DNA of 64,000 bases from Thermomicrobiales bacterium (GTDB lineage Bacteria > Chloroflexota > Chloroflexia > Thermomicrobiales > UBA6265): NCBI GenBank assembly GCA_041390825.1, contig JAWKPF010000012.1:62001-126000 (forward strand), read 5' to 3'. The first letter of the stretch is position 1; each line of letters starts with the position of its first letter. Both the position numbers and the translations under genes were made by a program. This document shows positions 17,018 to 25,647 of the stretch, piece after piece. A model generated the notes under the pieces. It ran no database searches. It had not been told where the DNA came from and was given only the letters and a program-made list of their open reading frames with translations.

Positions 17018-18451
17018 GTGGCTTCGACCGAAACAGCGGGTGATGGCGAAACTGCCACCCCAACGGAGTCGTCCGGCGGTATTGGGGACGACAACGACTC
17101 GGGTGTTTCGACCGGTGAAGGGACACCCACACCGGAAACGAGCGAGACGGCCAGTCCAACGGCCGAAGCGAGCCCCACCGAAACCGCAAGCCCGACAAGC
17201 GCAGCGAGCCCAACCGCGAGTCCCACCGAAAGCGTGGAAGCTGCGGCAGTGAGTGTGTCGGTGACGATTTACACCTGCTCGAGCGGCTATAGCGGTGGCG
17301 ATCCCGGAAGCGACGGCAATTGTGGGCCCGCTGCCGGCGTTGGCGTTTCGGCCTCGTCAGAGGGCGGCCCAATCGGCGCAAGCACTACCAACGGTTCCGG
17401 TGTCGCCTCATTCGATGCGCCGGAAGGTGAAACGGTTACGTTCACCGAGGACCAGAGCACGCTTCCGAGCGGATTTGTGCCCGATGGCAACGGGTCGGCC
17501 TCGGTTGCAGCCAGCGATGGCGCCTCTGCCTACATCGTCAATATCCAGGTGAGCACGGCAGGCCGACTCCAGATCTCCAATGGCCAGTGCCCCACCTCTG
17601 GTGAAGCGCGCACGCAGTTCATCGTTGTTGGGCCGCTCGCCATGCAAGCAGCCGGGCTTGGCTGTGAGCCGCGTGCCGGCGCGAGCCTCACCGTTGCTGG
17701 CGCGGGTGGAACGTATTCGGTCGTCACTGATGGCGCTGGCAATTGGATTGGGACGGTTCCGGTTGGTTCCTACACCATTTCGAACGCAAACGGATCCGCT
17801 GATCTCGAGGTGGTGGCTGGAGCAACGACGATCGTCCTGGCTGTCGACTATGTACCTGGCCCCAAGGGCACATTGACCATCGAACGCTTCGACTGCGCGG
17901 AAGGCGCCGAAGGAACCTTCATTACCATCGGCGGTGGTCCGAACAACGCCAGCTGCGTTCCGAGCGACAGAAGCGTCAGCGTGGCCTCTTCTGAGGGAGG
18001 CGCCGCGCCGTTGGTCATCGACCTCGGCGAAGACGGGGCGACCTCCGTGGAAGTTGCGGCTGGCGACTATGTGGTCACCGACGGGCCGACGGGCGCATCC
18101 GCGGCCGTGTATGTGCCCGAAGGCGATTCGGTCACCGCGTCCATCAACAGCACGATTCTTTCCGGAGCGATTTCGGCCAGTCTGTACTGGTGTTCGGAAT
18201 CGGTCAGGCGTTGTGAACCCCACCACCTGGGGCAATTGGACGACTGGATGCGGCCGCGCCGGCGCTGGCGTAGTAGTGTCGCTTCTCGATGGCAGCGGCA
18301 ATGTCGTTTCCACCGCGTCCACCGGCGGCAACGGATCGCTGTCGTTCACCAACCTGGTGCCGGGGACTTACTCACTCTCGTCGTCCAGCGGTTGCGCGCT
18401 CTTTGCAAATGGCGCCGATGCGCGCAATGGCTTCACCATCGCCGCCGGTGA
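17018..18451 (+). CDS. Main fragment of the second LPXTG protein (stalk and first domains)
   Basis: Frame-2 piece; in-frame coding actually begins near 16862. Encodes the Thr/Pro stalk (ETASPTAEASPTETASPTS) and three domains, then runs out of frame after about 18205 (EPHHLGQLDDWMRP... is spurious). The GTG at 17018 has no ribosome binding site and is not a real start. Confidence 0.65.
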   Translation: MASTETAGDGETATPTESSGGIGDDNDSGVSTGEGTPTPETSETASPTAEASPTETASPTSAASPTASPTESVEAAAVSVSVTIYTCSSGYSGGDPGSDGNCGPAAGVGVSASSEGGPIGASTTNGSGVASFDAPEGETVTFTEDQSTLPSGFVPDGNGSASVAASDGASAYIVNIQVSTAGRLQISNGQCPTSGEARTQFIVVGPLAMQAAGLGCEPRAGASLTVAGAGGTYSVVTDGAGNWIGTVPVGSYTISNANGSADLEVVAGATTIVLAVDYVPGPKGTLTIERFDCAEGAEGTFITIGGGPNNASCVPSDRSVSVASSEGGAAPLVIDLGEDGATSVEVAAGDYVVTDGPTGASAAVYVPEGDSVTASINSTILSGAISASLYWCSESVRRCEPHHLGQLDDWMRPRRRWRSSVASRWQRQCRFHRVHRRQRIAVVHQPGAGDLLTLVVQRLRALCKWRRCAQWLHHRRR

Positions 18452-18660
18452 CACCGTGCAGATTGCGGCCTTTGGATGCGAAGAACCGTCCTACGTGCCG
18501 GAAGAGCCCGAGGAGCCGGGCCCGAACCCGGGTTCGATTGGCGGCGAGAATGGCAATCCTTCCGGTGGCGGCGGGTCCATCGGAAGCGGCGATGCCCTCG
18601 GCAACGGCGGTGGTTTCACGAGTGCGCCATTCGCGCCCTCAGGGTTCCACACGGAATCTC
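18207..18660 (+). CDS. Middle fragment of the second LPXTG protein (frame 3)
   Basis: Encodes the fourth domain (GVVNPTTWGNWTTGC ... LVPGTYSLSSSSGC) and a Pro/Gly linker (EEPEEPGPNPGS, then GGENGNPSGGGGS). A continuation of the preceding frame after a one-base shift, not a gene with its own start. Confidence 0.5.
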
Positions 18661-18819
18661 ACGATGAATCCGCTGGCGAACGTGTCCACGCTCCCCGCAA
18701 CGGGCGAGGGGACCGATCGATTCGCGAATACCACGCTGTTGATGTTGCTCGGTCTTGCGGCTCTGGCAGCCGGAGCGGCGACCTCGCTCGCTCCGCAACG
18801 GCCCAAACGCCAGCGATAG
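18640..18819 (+). CDS. C-terminal fragment with LPATG sorting signal (frame 1)
   Basis: Frame-1 piece that supplies STRNLTMNPLANVST, LPATG, the helix LLMLLGLAALAAGAA and the basic end KRQR. The upstream part of this frame (from about 18289) is Arg/Pro-rich shadow sequence. Confidence 0.6.
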   Translation, partial: QGSTRNLTMNPLANVSTLPATGEGTDRFANTTLLMLLGLAALAAGAATSLAPQRPKRQR

Positions 18820-18891
18820 CATCTGGAATGCTGCAATCGGCTGGATAGGCCGGCCTGGTTCGCGGTAGCATCCGCACGCGCGTCGGAGGAC

Positions 18892-18970
18892 GCACGACCC
18901 TCTAGCTCAATGGCAGAGCACCGGACTTTTAATCCGTTGGTTCCGGGTTCGAGTCCCGGGGTCACTACCA
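18892..18970 (+). tRNA. tRNA-Lys (anticodon UUU), acceptor stem imperfect
   Basis: D arm (GCTC..GAGC), anticodon arm with CTTTTAA loop, and T arm (CCGGG TTCGAGT CCCGG) are all good. The acceptor does not close as written: the 5' strand GACCCTC (18896-18902) would need GAGGGTC after the T stem, but the sequence reads GGTC then ACTACCA. Three missing bases (GAG) at the T-stem/acceptor junction would give a perfect 7-bp stem with discriminator A. Either a sequence error, a defective tRNA, or a junction left by recombination. Confidence 0.65.
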
Positions 18971-20823
18971 GAAAGCCGCATGATTGCTAGGTTTTTCGAT
19001 CTCTGACGGTCATAGACTCCGGATCGGGCCTGCGGCGGTACCGCCTCACAGCACCGCCTTTTCGTTAAAAACGCGGGCACAATGTCCATGATCGATCTAC
19101 TGGAACCTGCAAGGGTCGGTTAGGGTCGCCACCTCTTCGGATTTCGGGCTTCCTGAACGGCACCAAAGGCCTGCTCTCCCCAAGATACCGACCTTGCAGG
19201 AACACCCGCCAGATAGGGTGAAAGTGGAGTTGACCTTGCTCGAATGGCACCACGCCTGGGGAATTCCTTGTCATCGTGCGCCTGGGGTCAAATAAACCTG
19301 CTGTTTCGCATTGCCGGGTGGCCGTGTTGGACTTCAAACGGTGAGTAGACGGGAATGACGTGTTGCTGGGACGGTGCTCCTGAACCCACCCCCGACCCTT
19401 TTCCATCCGCATTGCTACGTACGTCCCAAAAACCCGGCTCAACATCCATCCATTGAAAATACGGGATGATCGATGCGAACCCTGACTGAGGCTTGCGGCT
19501 TGGAAAAGGCCGCCAACCCCCTGTATTCCCTGCCTCTTACTAGGTCACGGGCGACCTGCATTGTCACGCCGCTCGGATGCAGCCAGCCATATTGTAGAAT
19601 ACTCACGACGACCGAACCAAGCGATCTCCAACGCTTCGCGAGTCATCTGATCGACGATTTCTGCGCCGTTCCCGATTGCGGCTATTTTCGGCCTCCGTGG
19701 CGAACAATTGCACCCGGATTCGTCAGCGTCACCGACAGTGAGAGATGGGAGCAGGTGAATCCGGGTTCGTCGGATCACGCAGCTCGCCGGTCATAGTGCG
19801 CCAACGGTCAACCCAAGCGACTAGGATTTCCACTACCTGCAGAGCAGCAATTGCGATGATTGCCGCTCCTACCGAATGGACCCGTGCCGAGACAGTGCTG
19901 TTGAGAAACCGACTCCAGTTCGTCGTCATCACGGAGCCACTTCGGATCATCAATGCCAGAGTCCGCGATCCTGTTGCCGAAGGCCTTTGACGAACCTACC
20001 CAAGCAGAGATCGCCAGCGAACCCCACAATGCACCAGCTTTCAGCACTTATGGCCAGCTTTTACAATGTCGTGGGCTCTTGATTGTCGGGAACCAAGAAC
20101 TCCTGTGGTCAGGCGGCAATCAGCGATTACGGAAATATTTCGGCTAGTGAATTGAGAGCAAGTACGAGGGCTGGGTCACGTGGCACCAGTCGTTCGGCCC
20201 GGTTGGCATGGAGGTTTGTGTCGGGGCGGGCCGAAATCAGTCTACTTTGTAGCGCGCTTCCTCGCCACGTGCACAGGCCGCAAGCGTCGCGCCGTTTCCC
20301 TGTCATATCCCGGACTCCGCCCGCTCTTGCGCATCTGCATTTTCGATCAGCGTTAACGGGCTGCCATGGCCGTGAGAATCATCTGGCTGTGACTGAGTTG
20401 CTCCATGACTGAGCGCATTGGAACGCCAGCAGCCAGCAAGAGGGGCGCGCAGTTGTGCCGTAGCGCAGTGAAGCCGCATGGAGGAAGCTCGGCTTCGCTC
20501 AAGAGATGCCTCAGCCTTCAATAGCTATTGCTCGGACCAATCGTCGTCCCGGGAACTGTTGCGAAGACCAGATCGCTGTGCCGCCATTGATACCCGGTCG
20601 GGCTTCAGGAACGAATGCCTGTCCCGTTGCATTTGCAACGCCTCAACGGTTTACCAAGGAAGCGGTGACGTTGGCGCCGACCGCTGCATCTGGGGTTCAC
20701 CGAATCCATATTCGCCAATGATCCAGTGGACCGTCTTCCGAACCCGAAGGGTTGAATTCATCGGGTCCTGTCAGCGCAGACTAGCCATTTCCCAGGACCT
20801 CAACCTGGTGAATAGGGCCGCGG
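18971..20823. other. Gene-free region behind the tRNA
   Basis: About 1.85 kb with no credible coding frame on either strand: the open frames are short, lack ribosome binding sites and have no recognisable motifs. Composition is visibly less GC-rich than the surroundings. No transposase, integrase, terminal inverted repeats or second copy of the tRNA end was found. It may be a decayed element inserted at the tRNA. Confidence 0.6.
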
Positions 20824-21252
20824 TCAAGAGAGCTGCGTGGTCGGCCCTGCGACCCCGGGCCATTGGTCAGGATTTGCCGAGACATCCACCACGATGCCGT
20901 CGGGATCAGCAACCTTGAATGACTCTGTCGGCGGATTGGACGGGTCGTATGGCTTGCCGCCATCCACAACATCCCAGATGATCTCGAATCCCAATCCCTG
21001 CAACCGTTCCGCCGCGGTCGCCAGGTCATCGACAAGCACGCCGATGTGCAGGTAGTCCAGCATGCCGGAGACATGTGCTGGCCGGTCTGGACCGTTATGC
21101 TGGAAGATCCGGAAGTTGCTCCATCCGTCGGTCAAGTCGCAATGCACGTCCGACTCCTGCACCACTGCGAGCGCGAGTGCGTCCCGCCAGAACCGCAGCG
21201 TTTCGGACAGGTTCGTTGCTCGCACCCCAACATGAACGAGTCGTGTCGTCAT
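20824..21252 (-). CDS. VOC (glyoxalase/bleomycin-resistance) family protein
   Basis: A 142-residue protein of the vicinal oxygen chelate fold, containing two beta-alpha-beta-beta-beta units (LVHVGVRATNLSETLRFWRDAL and LDYLHIGVLVDDLATAAERL). Possible metal ligands are His8, a histidine in DYLHIGV and the late Asp in VADPDGIVVDV. ATG with AAAGGAAAG upstream. Third in a leftward run after the mutarotase and SMP-30 genes (35-bp gap), so a sugar-derived substrate is plausible; the reaction is unknown. Confidence 0.85.
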   Translation of the reverse strand: MTTRLVHVGVRATNLSETLRFWRDALALAVVQESDVHCDLTDGWSNFRIFQHNGPDRPAHVSGMLDYLHIGVLVDDLATAAERLQGLGFEIIWDVVDGGKPYDPSNPPTESFKVADPDGIVVDVSANPDQWPGVAGPTTQLS

Positions 21253-21286
21253 GAGTCGCTTTCCTTTGATGTTCGCTTTGCGATCC

Positions 21287-22183
21287 TCATCCCAGTTTCG
21301 GGAAGCGCATTGGCAGACCGGGAATCTCCATCTCGATCGTCGTCAAGTGCCACCGGGAGAGACTGCCGATCACCATGGTGGTCCGTTGCGGACCGGTGAA
21401 CGCGATATTCGTCGGCGCGGCCAGTTGCGTGTTCTGCCAGTCGTACCCCAGCACGTCCAGAACTCCGTCGGTGCCGAACCGATAGACCACGCTCGGGGCA
21501 TAGCAGGCGATGTACAACGTCCCCTCGGCATCGAAGGCGATTCCGTCCGGGACGTTTTTCGGGAGCTCCACTACCGTTTCCACTGTCCCAGCCGAGCCAT
21601 CCGGCTCGATCGCCACGCGCACGATTCCGGGCAATTCCGATGCCACCACATACAACCACTGTCCGTCCGGGCTGAGCGCCAGACCGTTGGGGAACGCCGG
21701 CACACCTTCACTGAACAGCTCCGTCGTTCGATCGGGGCGCACGACCAAAATGCACCCATCCTTCCCGCCCCAGTGCCCGGAGTCGGTAATGTACAGATTG
21801 CCCTCGGCGTCGAACACCGGATAGTTCGGATTGACGAACGCTCTCCCCGGGACGCCGCTCGTGTAATTCGACACGACGCCCTCCGGAGTCACTTTCTTGA
21901 CCGAATGGGTACTCGTCTCACAGATGTAGACGTTGCTGTCCGCATCGAGCGCAAGCCCAAGGGCGAACCCGTCCACCATGCCGATCTGCTGCGCTGTCCC
22001 GTCAGGAGCGATGCGGTAGACCTGGCCCAGCTCGCCCCCGGCATAGATCGTGCCGTCCGGTCCCTCAGCGACCCCTTCCGGGTGGTCGAGCCCATTGGCC
22101 CAGGTACGGAACTCCGCCAGATCGCGCAAAGGATCGGACTCCAGGCCGATCGTCACATCCCAAACACCGGATACCTGACTCAT
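21287..22183 (-). CDS. SMP-30/gluconolactonase-like beta-propeller
   Basis: A 298-residue six-bladed propeller of the SMP-30/gluconolactonase/LRE family, which usually hydrolyses sugar lactones using a calcium-like ion. Family strings are clear: HPEGVAEGPDGTIYAGGE (metal-binding Glu), DSNVYICETSTHSVKKV, FPNGLALSPDGQWLYV (Asn), NVPDGIAFDAEGTLYIACY (Asp). Its ATG overlaps the mutarotase stop by 4 bp, so the two are translationally coupled. Confidence 0.88.
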   Translation of the reverse strand: MSQVSGVWDVTIGLESDPLRDLAEFRTWANGLDHPEGVAEGPDGTIYAGGELGQVYRIAPDGTAQQIGMVDGFALGLALDADSNVYICETSTHSVKKVTPEGVVSNYTSGVPGRAFVNPNYPVFDAEGNLYITDSGHWGGKDGCILVVRPDRTTELFSEGVPAFPNGLALSPDGQWLYVVASELPGIVRVAIEPDGSAGTVETVVELPKNVPDGIAFDAEGTLYIACYAPSVVYRFGTDGVLDVLGYDWQNTQLAAPTNIAFTGPQRTTMVIGSLSRWHLTTIEMEIPGLPMRFPKLG

Positions 22184-23235
22184 GAGCGTACGTTCCCGTC
22201 CATATCGATGCCGGAGATCCCGGTCGTCGCGTCATAGAGCACCGCGCGAATCTCGGCGGTGCGGCTCTCCCCTGGTTGCAGCGTCCGGTGCGAGCCGTTT
22301 TTCTCGATTGCCGCGACCAGCCCCTGACCAACGTTCGTCGTGCTCGGCTCGATCGCCATGACGTAGACCCGTTTGTACCAGGGGAATCCGGGTGACGCAT
22401 GGAGTTCTTGCCAGAACCAGGCGTAGGGGAAGTCTTCGGTGCGCCATGCCAACCCGGCGCCGATGCCAAGCCTGGTGTTGGTGATCCCATACCAGGCGAT
22501 CTCATCGAAGTCTTCCAGATAGCCCATCGAGCCACGCGCCTCACCGATTCCAGGTACGACGCTCAGATCGGCCGTTGCGCCATCTCGCTCGGTCGTTGGC
22601 CAGCGGTACACCGTGCCAGGCGTCCAGGGGCACGTTGGCGGATCGTAGACGTCATCAGCGCGCAAGGTGCGCGCATTGGTATCGATCCGGCAATCCTCGC
22701 TCAGGAATGGAGCTCCATACGCCGGGTGATGCCCCCAGACATAGTCCATCGGCTCGCCTGCATCGTTGCGGACCGTTTCACGCAGCAGAAACGAGGTTGC
22801 GTCCTTGTCGAGCACGATGTCGCGCGTCAGCGTGAACGGGCTGCGCGCCAGGGTGGTGGTCAGTCGCACCCAGGCTTCGTGCTCATTGCTTCCCAGATCG
22901 GCAACATCCCAGAACATGCTGGAGGCTTCGCCGTGAAAGCTCAGCTCGACGCCCTTGTAGTGGCATGGACCGCCCCCGCTGGGAAAGAGCACTTGCCAAC
23001 CGCCTGGATACCATTCGATCCAGGTGACGCTCGAGTCGAACGAGGTCGGAATCCCGGCGCCCGGTTTGCGCAGACCCCACGGGCTTTTCCACATGACATC
23101 CACCCCGGTCCCCTTGTGGATCCATTGGTAGATGTCCGCCCCCTTGTCTGGAAGTATCGTGATCTCGACTTTGTCGTTTTCCAGTTTCACCGCCGGAACA
23201 TTTCGCTCCAGCGTGGTCTCCTTCGCCTTCAGCAT
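22180..23235 (-). CDS. Aldose 1-epimerase (mutarotase)-like protein
   Basis: A 351-residue galactose-mutarotase-fold protein. The beta-sandwich landmarks are IltLPDKGADIYQWIHKGTGVDVMW at the start, HYKGVELSFHGEA, YVWGHHPAYGAPF (candidate catalytic histidine) and a late ExxxxYAWFWQEL. Resembles the uncharacterised aldose 1-epimerase branch more than GalM. ATG 23235 is preferred over the upstream in-frame GTG at 23259. First gene of the mutarotase-SMP30-VOC group, probably part of sugar or sugar-acid catabolism. Confidence 0.82.
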   Translation of the reverse strand: MLKAKETTLERNVPAVKLENDKVEITILPDKGADIYQWIHKGTGVDVMWKSPWGLRKPGAGIPTSFDSSVTWIEWYPGGWQVLFPSGGGPCHYKGVELSFHGEASSMFWDVADLGSNEHEAWVRLTTTLARSPFTLTRDIVLDKDATSFLLRETVRNDAGEPMDYVWGHHPAYGAPFLSEDCRIDTNARTLRADDVYDPPTCPWTPGTVYRWPTTERDGATADLSVVPGIGEARGSMGYLEDFDEIAWYGITNTRLGIGAGLAWRTEDFPYAWFWQELHASPGFPWYKRVYVMAIEPSTTNVGQGLVAAIEKNGSHRTLQPGESRTAEIRAVLYDATTGISGIDMDGNVRS

Positions 23236-23472
23236 CCCGGATTCCCTGCTTCCCTGCACGCCGCCATTTCGATACCGGAAGCTTACCTTCCCCTCCGACT
23301 GCGTGAGGGAGCGATGGTTCCGGGCGTGACGCTCTCCGGCCCTCGCTCAGTGCCCGACACTCGGCGAAACCAGGAAGGTCCCGGCACGGTCGTGATGACG
23401 GCTTGCTCGTCGATCTGGGCGAGACAGGCACGCCGCATGGAATCTCATGCGGCGCTGCGAGTGGGAATAGAC

Positions 23473-25209
23473 CTATGCCGTGAGGCTGGCGCCTTCTGGG
23501 CCTTCGACTGGTTTCGCGGGTTCGGGCGGTTTGCGGCTGATGAAGGCCGTGCCGAACTCTCGGTACCGGGTGCGCCGGTCTTTCATCAAACGCCCGATAC
23601 GCCGTTTGCGCAGCCCCTCCAGCTGACCCAGCAGCGCCAATTCGACATAGGTGGCTGCCAAATCGATGTCGGCCGCAGCCCCGTGTTCCGGCTCGGGCAC
23701 GATCTGATCCACGATGCCGAACCGGGCCAGCTCTGGGGCGGTGATCCGCAACCGATTCGCGAGTTCCGGAGCGCGTTGCGCGTCCCGATAGAGAATGGCG
23801 GCCGCCCCTTCCGGGCTGATCACGGAGAAGAACGCGCCTGACTGCATCAGGACCCGGTCAGCCAGCGCCAGCGCCAGCGCGCCGCCACTACCGCCTTCGC
23901 CAACCACGACCGCCACCGTCGGAGTCTCCAGCGTGCTCATTCGCTCCAGCGTGCGCGCGATTTCACTTGCCAACCCGAGTTCTTCAGCTTCGATGCCGGG
24001 GTATGCGCCCGGTGTGTCGACGAAGGTCACCAGGGGCAACGACCACCGCTCGGCGAGGTCGAACATGCGCCGTGCCTTGCGGAATCCGTTCGGCATTGGT
24101 CGGCCTGCCGCTCCGACGATATCGGAGTCGGCGAACCGGTCGAACCCGACGAACGCTACGGGGAGACCGCCAACCTTGCCCAGGGCCGTCACGATGGAGG
24201 GATCGTCCCCGCCTTCGCGATCGCCGTGAAGCTCGACGTATCCAGGGGAAATCCGCGAAAGGTAGTCCCTCGTCGATGGGCGATTGTCAGCACGCGCCGA
24301 CTCGACGATCTGCCATGCGGTTCGCTCATCGGGTGCAATAGCCGGAAGCGTGGCGTCTGATCGTTCGACCTCGGATTCCCGGATCGCGCGCAGCATCGCG
24401 CTGAGGTAGTTCCGTTGGTTAGGCCGCGACACCACGGCGTCCACCATTCCATGCGACAACTGGAACTCCGCCGTATGCGATCCCTCCGGCAAGGGGCGAC
24501 CCAGCGCCTGTTCCACCACTCGCGGACCGGCGAATCCGATCAGGGCTTCTGGTTCAGCCAGGATGACATCTGCCAGGCTCGCGAACGAGGCATTCACGCC
24601 GCCCGTGGTCGGATCGCACATGATCGCGATGTAGGGAATCCCCTCCGCTTTCAGCATCGCAATCGACGAAGCGGTCTTCGCCATCTGCAGAAGTGAGAAC
24701 ATCCCCTCCTGCATGCGCGCTCCGCCGCTGGCAACGACCGCGATCAGTGGGCGTTTCTTGCTCGCCGCGAACTCGGCCGCCCGCGCCAGGCGCTCACCAA
24801 CGACGATGCCCATGCTGCCGCCCAGGAAGGTGAAATCGAGCACCGCCAGCACCACCGGCTCGCCGCCGATCGTCGCTGTCCCCACGAGCATCCCGTCCGA
24901 TCGGCCAGTTCGCGTCTGCTGTTCCCGCAGCCGTTCGGCATAGGCCAGATCGTCCGCGAACCCGAGCGGATCGGTGGAGTAGAGATCGGAATCCCGTTCC
25001 TCGAACGATCCCGGATCGCTCAGGTACTCGATCCGCCGTTGGGCCGAGATGCCAAAGTGGCGTTCACAAACTGGGCAGATGCGAAAATGGGTGAAGTCGG
25101 GCGCTCCTTCCAGCAGCGCGTCGCAGCGGTCGCACGATTCCCGGGCGGGGAGATCATAGACCTGATGCTCGACGGTCGGGCGGTCACGGAAGGGAAGCAA
25201 TCGGCGCAT
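23473..25209 (-). CDS. accDA: Acetyl-CoA carboxylase carboxyltransferase, fused beta-alpha subunits
   Basis: A 578-residue fusion of AccD and AccA; transfers carboxyl from carboxybiotin to acetyl-CoA to make malonyl-CoA. The N-terminal zinc ribbon is CDRC ... CPVC. The beta half carries LGGSMG, ASGGARMQEG, DPTTGGVNASFASL and IGFAGPRVVEQ; the alpha half carries LHGDREGGDDPSIV, DTPGAYPGIEAEE and GEGGSGGALALALAD. ATG 25209 is chosen so the protein begins just before the zinc ribbon; the upstream extension MQRGLCPVPSEANL has no support. Biotin carboxylase and biotin carrier genes are not in the window. Confidence 0.93.
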   Translation of the reverse strand: MRRLLPFRDRPTVEHQVYDLPARESCDRCDALLEGAPDFTHFRICPVCERHFGISAQRRIEYLSDPGSFEERDSDLYSTDPLGFADDLAYAERLREQQTRTGRSDGMLVGTATIGGEPVVLAVLDFTFLGGSMGIVVGERLARAAEFAASKKRPLIAVVASGGARMQEGMFSLLQMAKTASSIAMLKAEGIPYIAIMCDPTTGGVNASFASLADVILAEPEALIGFAGPRVVEQALGRPLPEGSHTAEFQLSHGMVDAVVSRPNQRNYLSAMLRAIRESEVERSDATLPAIAPDERTAWQIVESARADNRPSTRDYLSRISPGYVELHGDREGGDDPSIVTALGKVGGLPVAFVGFDRFADSDIVGAAGRPMPNGFRKARRMFDLAERWSLPLVTFVDTPGAYPGIEAEELGLASEIARTLERMSTLETPTVAVVVGEGGSGGALALALADRVLMQSGAFFSVISPEGAAAILYRDAQRAPELANRLRITAPELARFGIVDQIVPEPEHGAAADIDLAATYVELALLGQLEGLRKRRIGRLMKDRRTRYREFGTAFISRKPPEPAKPVEGPEGASLTA

Positions 25210-25321
25210 AAGATTGGCCTCTGAGGGAACAGGGCAAAGACCCCTCTGCATGTAAACTATCGGGACCGGGGAATGAAACCGTAGAACGTTGCGGCCGCCC
25301 CGTCAAGCACCAGCGCGAACG

Positions 25322-25615
25322 ATGGCAAACATGACCGAGAATTCCACTTTCCGTATCGAAGATATCGGCGACGACGTACGCATCGACGTGCTTCAGCGAC
25401 TGGCTGAGCAGGCAATGTCCGATCTCGATTTTCGCGCGGTTGCCCGTCACGATCTGGAGGGCGCGCTGAGACAGTTCGGCTATGACCTGAACGAATCCGA
25501 GATGGAACTGGTGCTCGCCTTTCGCCGCTCCCTGGCCGATGCCGGGATCGACCTCTTTCTCGAAGAACGCATTACCCCCGAGCAGCTGGACGCCATCCAC
25601 CAGCTCTTCGTGTAG
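25322..25615 (+). CDS. Small acidic hypothetical protein, possibly NHLP/Os1348-like
   Basis: A 97-residue acidic protein of unknown role, divergent from accDA. Start at ATG 25322; earlier in-frame codons encode a basic, unrelated stretch. The middle part, AEQAMSDLDFRAVARHDLEGALRQFGYDLNESEMELV, recalls the leader-like helical motif of small NHLP-clan proteins (Asp-Phe-Arg ... Asp-xx-xAL-xx-xGY-xL-xx-xE). No peptide-modifying enzyme lies nearby, so a RiPP-precursor role is not supported by context. The family assignment is tentative. Confidence 0.6.
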   Translation: MANMTENSTFRIEDIGDDVRIDVLQRLAEQAMSDLDFRAVARHDLEGALRQFGYDLNESEMELVLAFRRSLADAGIDLFLEERITPEQLDAIHQLFV

Positions 25616-25647
25616 TTTCCTGATCCGGTTCCGTGCCCGGCGTTGCC

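Larger units (their letters stand above)
16806..18819 (+). pseudogene. LPXTG surface protein with repeated Ig/prealbumin-like domains, frameshifted
   Basis: About 670 codons once three breaks are bridged. ATG 16806 starts a signal peptide (MMSRSNTLRWLGVLLL); the frame stops at a TGA near 16859, but the signal peptide end (VLSSGWAATAIAQE) continues in frame 2, so one base is missing between about 16845 and 16862. A Thr/Ser/Pro/Glu-rich stalk follows, then at least four domains with cysteine pairs and Tyr-Xaa-Ile/Val end strands (VPVGSYTISNANG, VAAGDYVVTDG, LVPGTYSLSSSSG) typical of prealbumin-like/SpaA-type folds. An extra base at about 18205 moves the reading to frame 3, and another near 18650 to frame 1, where LPATG (18691-18705), a membrane helix and the tail PQRPKRQR end the protein. 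Same sorting-signal logic as the upstream gene. Confidence 0.75.

Noticed and set aside
18639..18965. Minus-strand frame reading through the tRNA (GLEPGTNGLKVRCSAIELEG)
   Set aside because: A well-known spurious pattern from translating the antisense of a tRNA gene.
18971..20823. Transposon, integrase or CRISPR array
   Set aside because: No transposase or integrase motif, no terminal inverted repeats and no regularly spaced repeats were seen.
22399..23841. 480-codon plus-strand frame
   Set aside because: Antisense to the mutarotase and the accDA end.
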